Below are positions 63,690 through 64,000 of a stretch of 64,000 nt of DNA, in pieces. Within the stretch, counting starts at the first letter, position 1. Each line of letters starts with the position of its first letter. This DNA comes from Dasania marina DSM 21967 (lineage in GTDB: Bacteria > Pseudomonadota > Gammaproteobacteria > Pseudomonadales > Dasaniaceae): contig NZ_KB891588.1 of the NCBI RefSeq assembly GCF_000373485.1, forward strand, positions 62,193-126,192, given 5' to 3'. The notes beneath the pieces were generated by a model. The model saw nothing but the letters and a program-made list of their open reading frames with translations, had not been told where the DNA came from and ran no database searches. The position numbers and the translations under genes were made by a program.

Positions 63690-64000
63690 CTAGCTGCGGT
63701 AATCGGCATTGATACGCACATAGTCGTACGACAAGTCCGTCGTCCACACCGTGCTGTGTTGCTCGCCTCGCGCTAAATCTATCGTGATAGTGATTTCTTC
63801 TTTATCCATTACCGCCTGCCCCTGCTCTTCGGTATAGCTGGCAGCACGGCAGCCATGTTCGGCAATTAACACCTCATTCAATTGCACGCTGACGTTATTA
63901 ACATCAAGATTTTCAACGCCGGCGCGGCCTATGGCGGCCAGTAAACGGCCCCAGTTTGGGTCGCTGGCAAATAGCGCTGTCTTCACCAAAGGCGATTCCG
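63690..64000 (-). CDS. argJ: Glutamate N-acetyltransferase ArgJ, 3' part
   Basis: The C-terminal portion of the bifunctional arginine-biosynthesis acetyltransferase; the 5' part lies beyond the right edge. [22 protein letters not shown] is the conserved ArgJ stretch near the active site of the beta chain, and the end with [20 protein letters not shown] and [10 protein letters not shown] matches the family. The frame stays open to the window edge, so the internal TTG is not the start. Confidence 0.93.
   Translation of the reverse strand, partial: ESPLVKTALFASDPNWGRLLAAIGRAGVENLDVNNVSVQLNEVLIAEHGCRAASYTEEQGQAVMDKEEITITIDLARGEQHSTVWTTDLSYDYVRINADYRS

Overview
The window reads as one contiguous stretch of a gammaproteobacterial chromosome. 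No rRNA or tRNA gene, insertion sequence, prophage or CRISPR array was recognised. Gene order points to a relative of Pseudomonas and the Cellvibrionales: ampE-ampD-DUF1631 opposite nadC-pilA-pilBCD-coaE-yacG, fxsA-groES-groEL, cmoA-cmoB, and ccoNOQP-ccoGHIS with hemN and an Fnr/Anr gene. Base composition looks roughly balanced, and Ile AUA and Leu UUA/CUA codons are common, which argues against Pseudomonas itself. A marine Cellvibrionales/Spongiibacteraceae-type bacterium is my inference, not a proven placement.

Layout. 1-16.5 kb is housekeeping: the 3' end of an amidohydrolase, cytochrome b561, a tightly coupled pyrB-nudF-thpR set, a DUF2971 gene, a polyhydroxyalkanoate-system gene, exonuclease I with a GIY-YIG gene, a membrane-anchored glutamate-synthase-like flavoprotein beside a Na+/H+ antiporter, a lemA/M48 protease/Imm10-like cluster, class I fumarase and a short PuuD-like membrane protein. 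16.7-25.1 kb is dominated by a minus-strand D-amino-acid/5-oxoproline cluster: DUF1445 gene, pxpA, pxpB, pxpC, DUF4392 gene, D-amino-acid aminotransferase and alanine racemase. 25.4-29.4 kb holds groEL, groES, fxsA and a TPR/TonB_C protein. 29.8-35.8 kb holds a short-chain dehydrogenase, an alkyltransferase-like protein, cmoA-cmoB, a truncated haemoglobin, a MATE exporter and small unknowns. 35.9-37.5 kb is a divergent pair of PEP-CTERM proteins. 37.6-48.5 kb is the microaerobic module: hemN, fnr, ccoNOQP, ccoGHIS and a SafE-like gene. 48.6-64 kb holds a DUF481 protein, a ROK kinase, ampE-ampD, DUF1631, a retropepsin-like protease, nadC, the type IV pilus locus (two pilins around a TfpZ-like gene, then pilB, pilC, pilD), coaE, yacG, mutT and the 3' end of argJ.

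How the genes work together. The two halves of the eukaryotic D-glutamate cyclase (DUF1445 and DUF4392) occur here as separate genes on either side of the three 5-oxoprolinase genes, with a D-amino-acid aminotransferase and alanine racemase just downstream. This suggests a route joining D-alanine, D-glutamate, 5-oxoproline and L-glutamate. The respiration block is coherent: a perfect Fnr box precedes hemN, fnr follows it, and the complete cbb3 oxidase with its assembly genes comes next. The two PEP-CTERM genes diverge from one intergenic region that carries a sigma-54-type -24/-12 motif pointing at each. The major pilin gene has a similar motif.

The observations I rate highest are the split D-glutamate-cyclase/5-oxoprolinase cluster, the paired sigma-54-type promoters of the PEP-CTERM genes, the two pilin genes flanking a pilin-accessory gene, and a seven-copy heptanucleotide tandem repeat just upstream of lemA.
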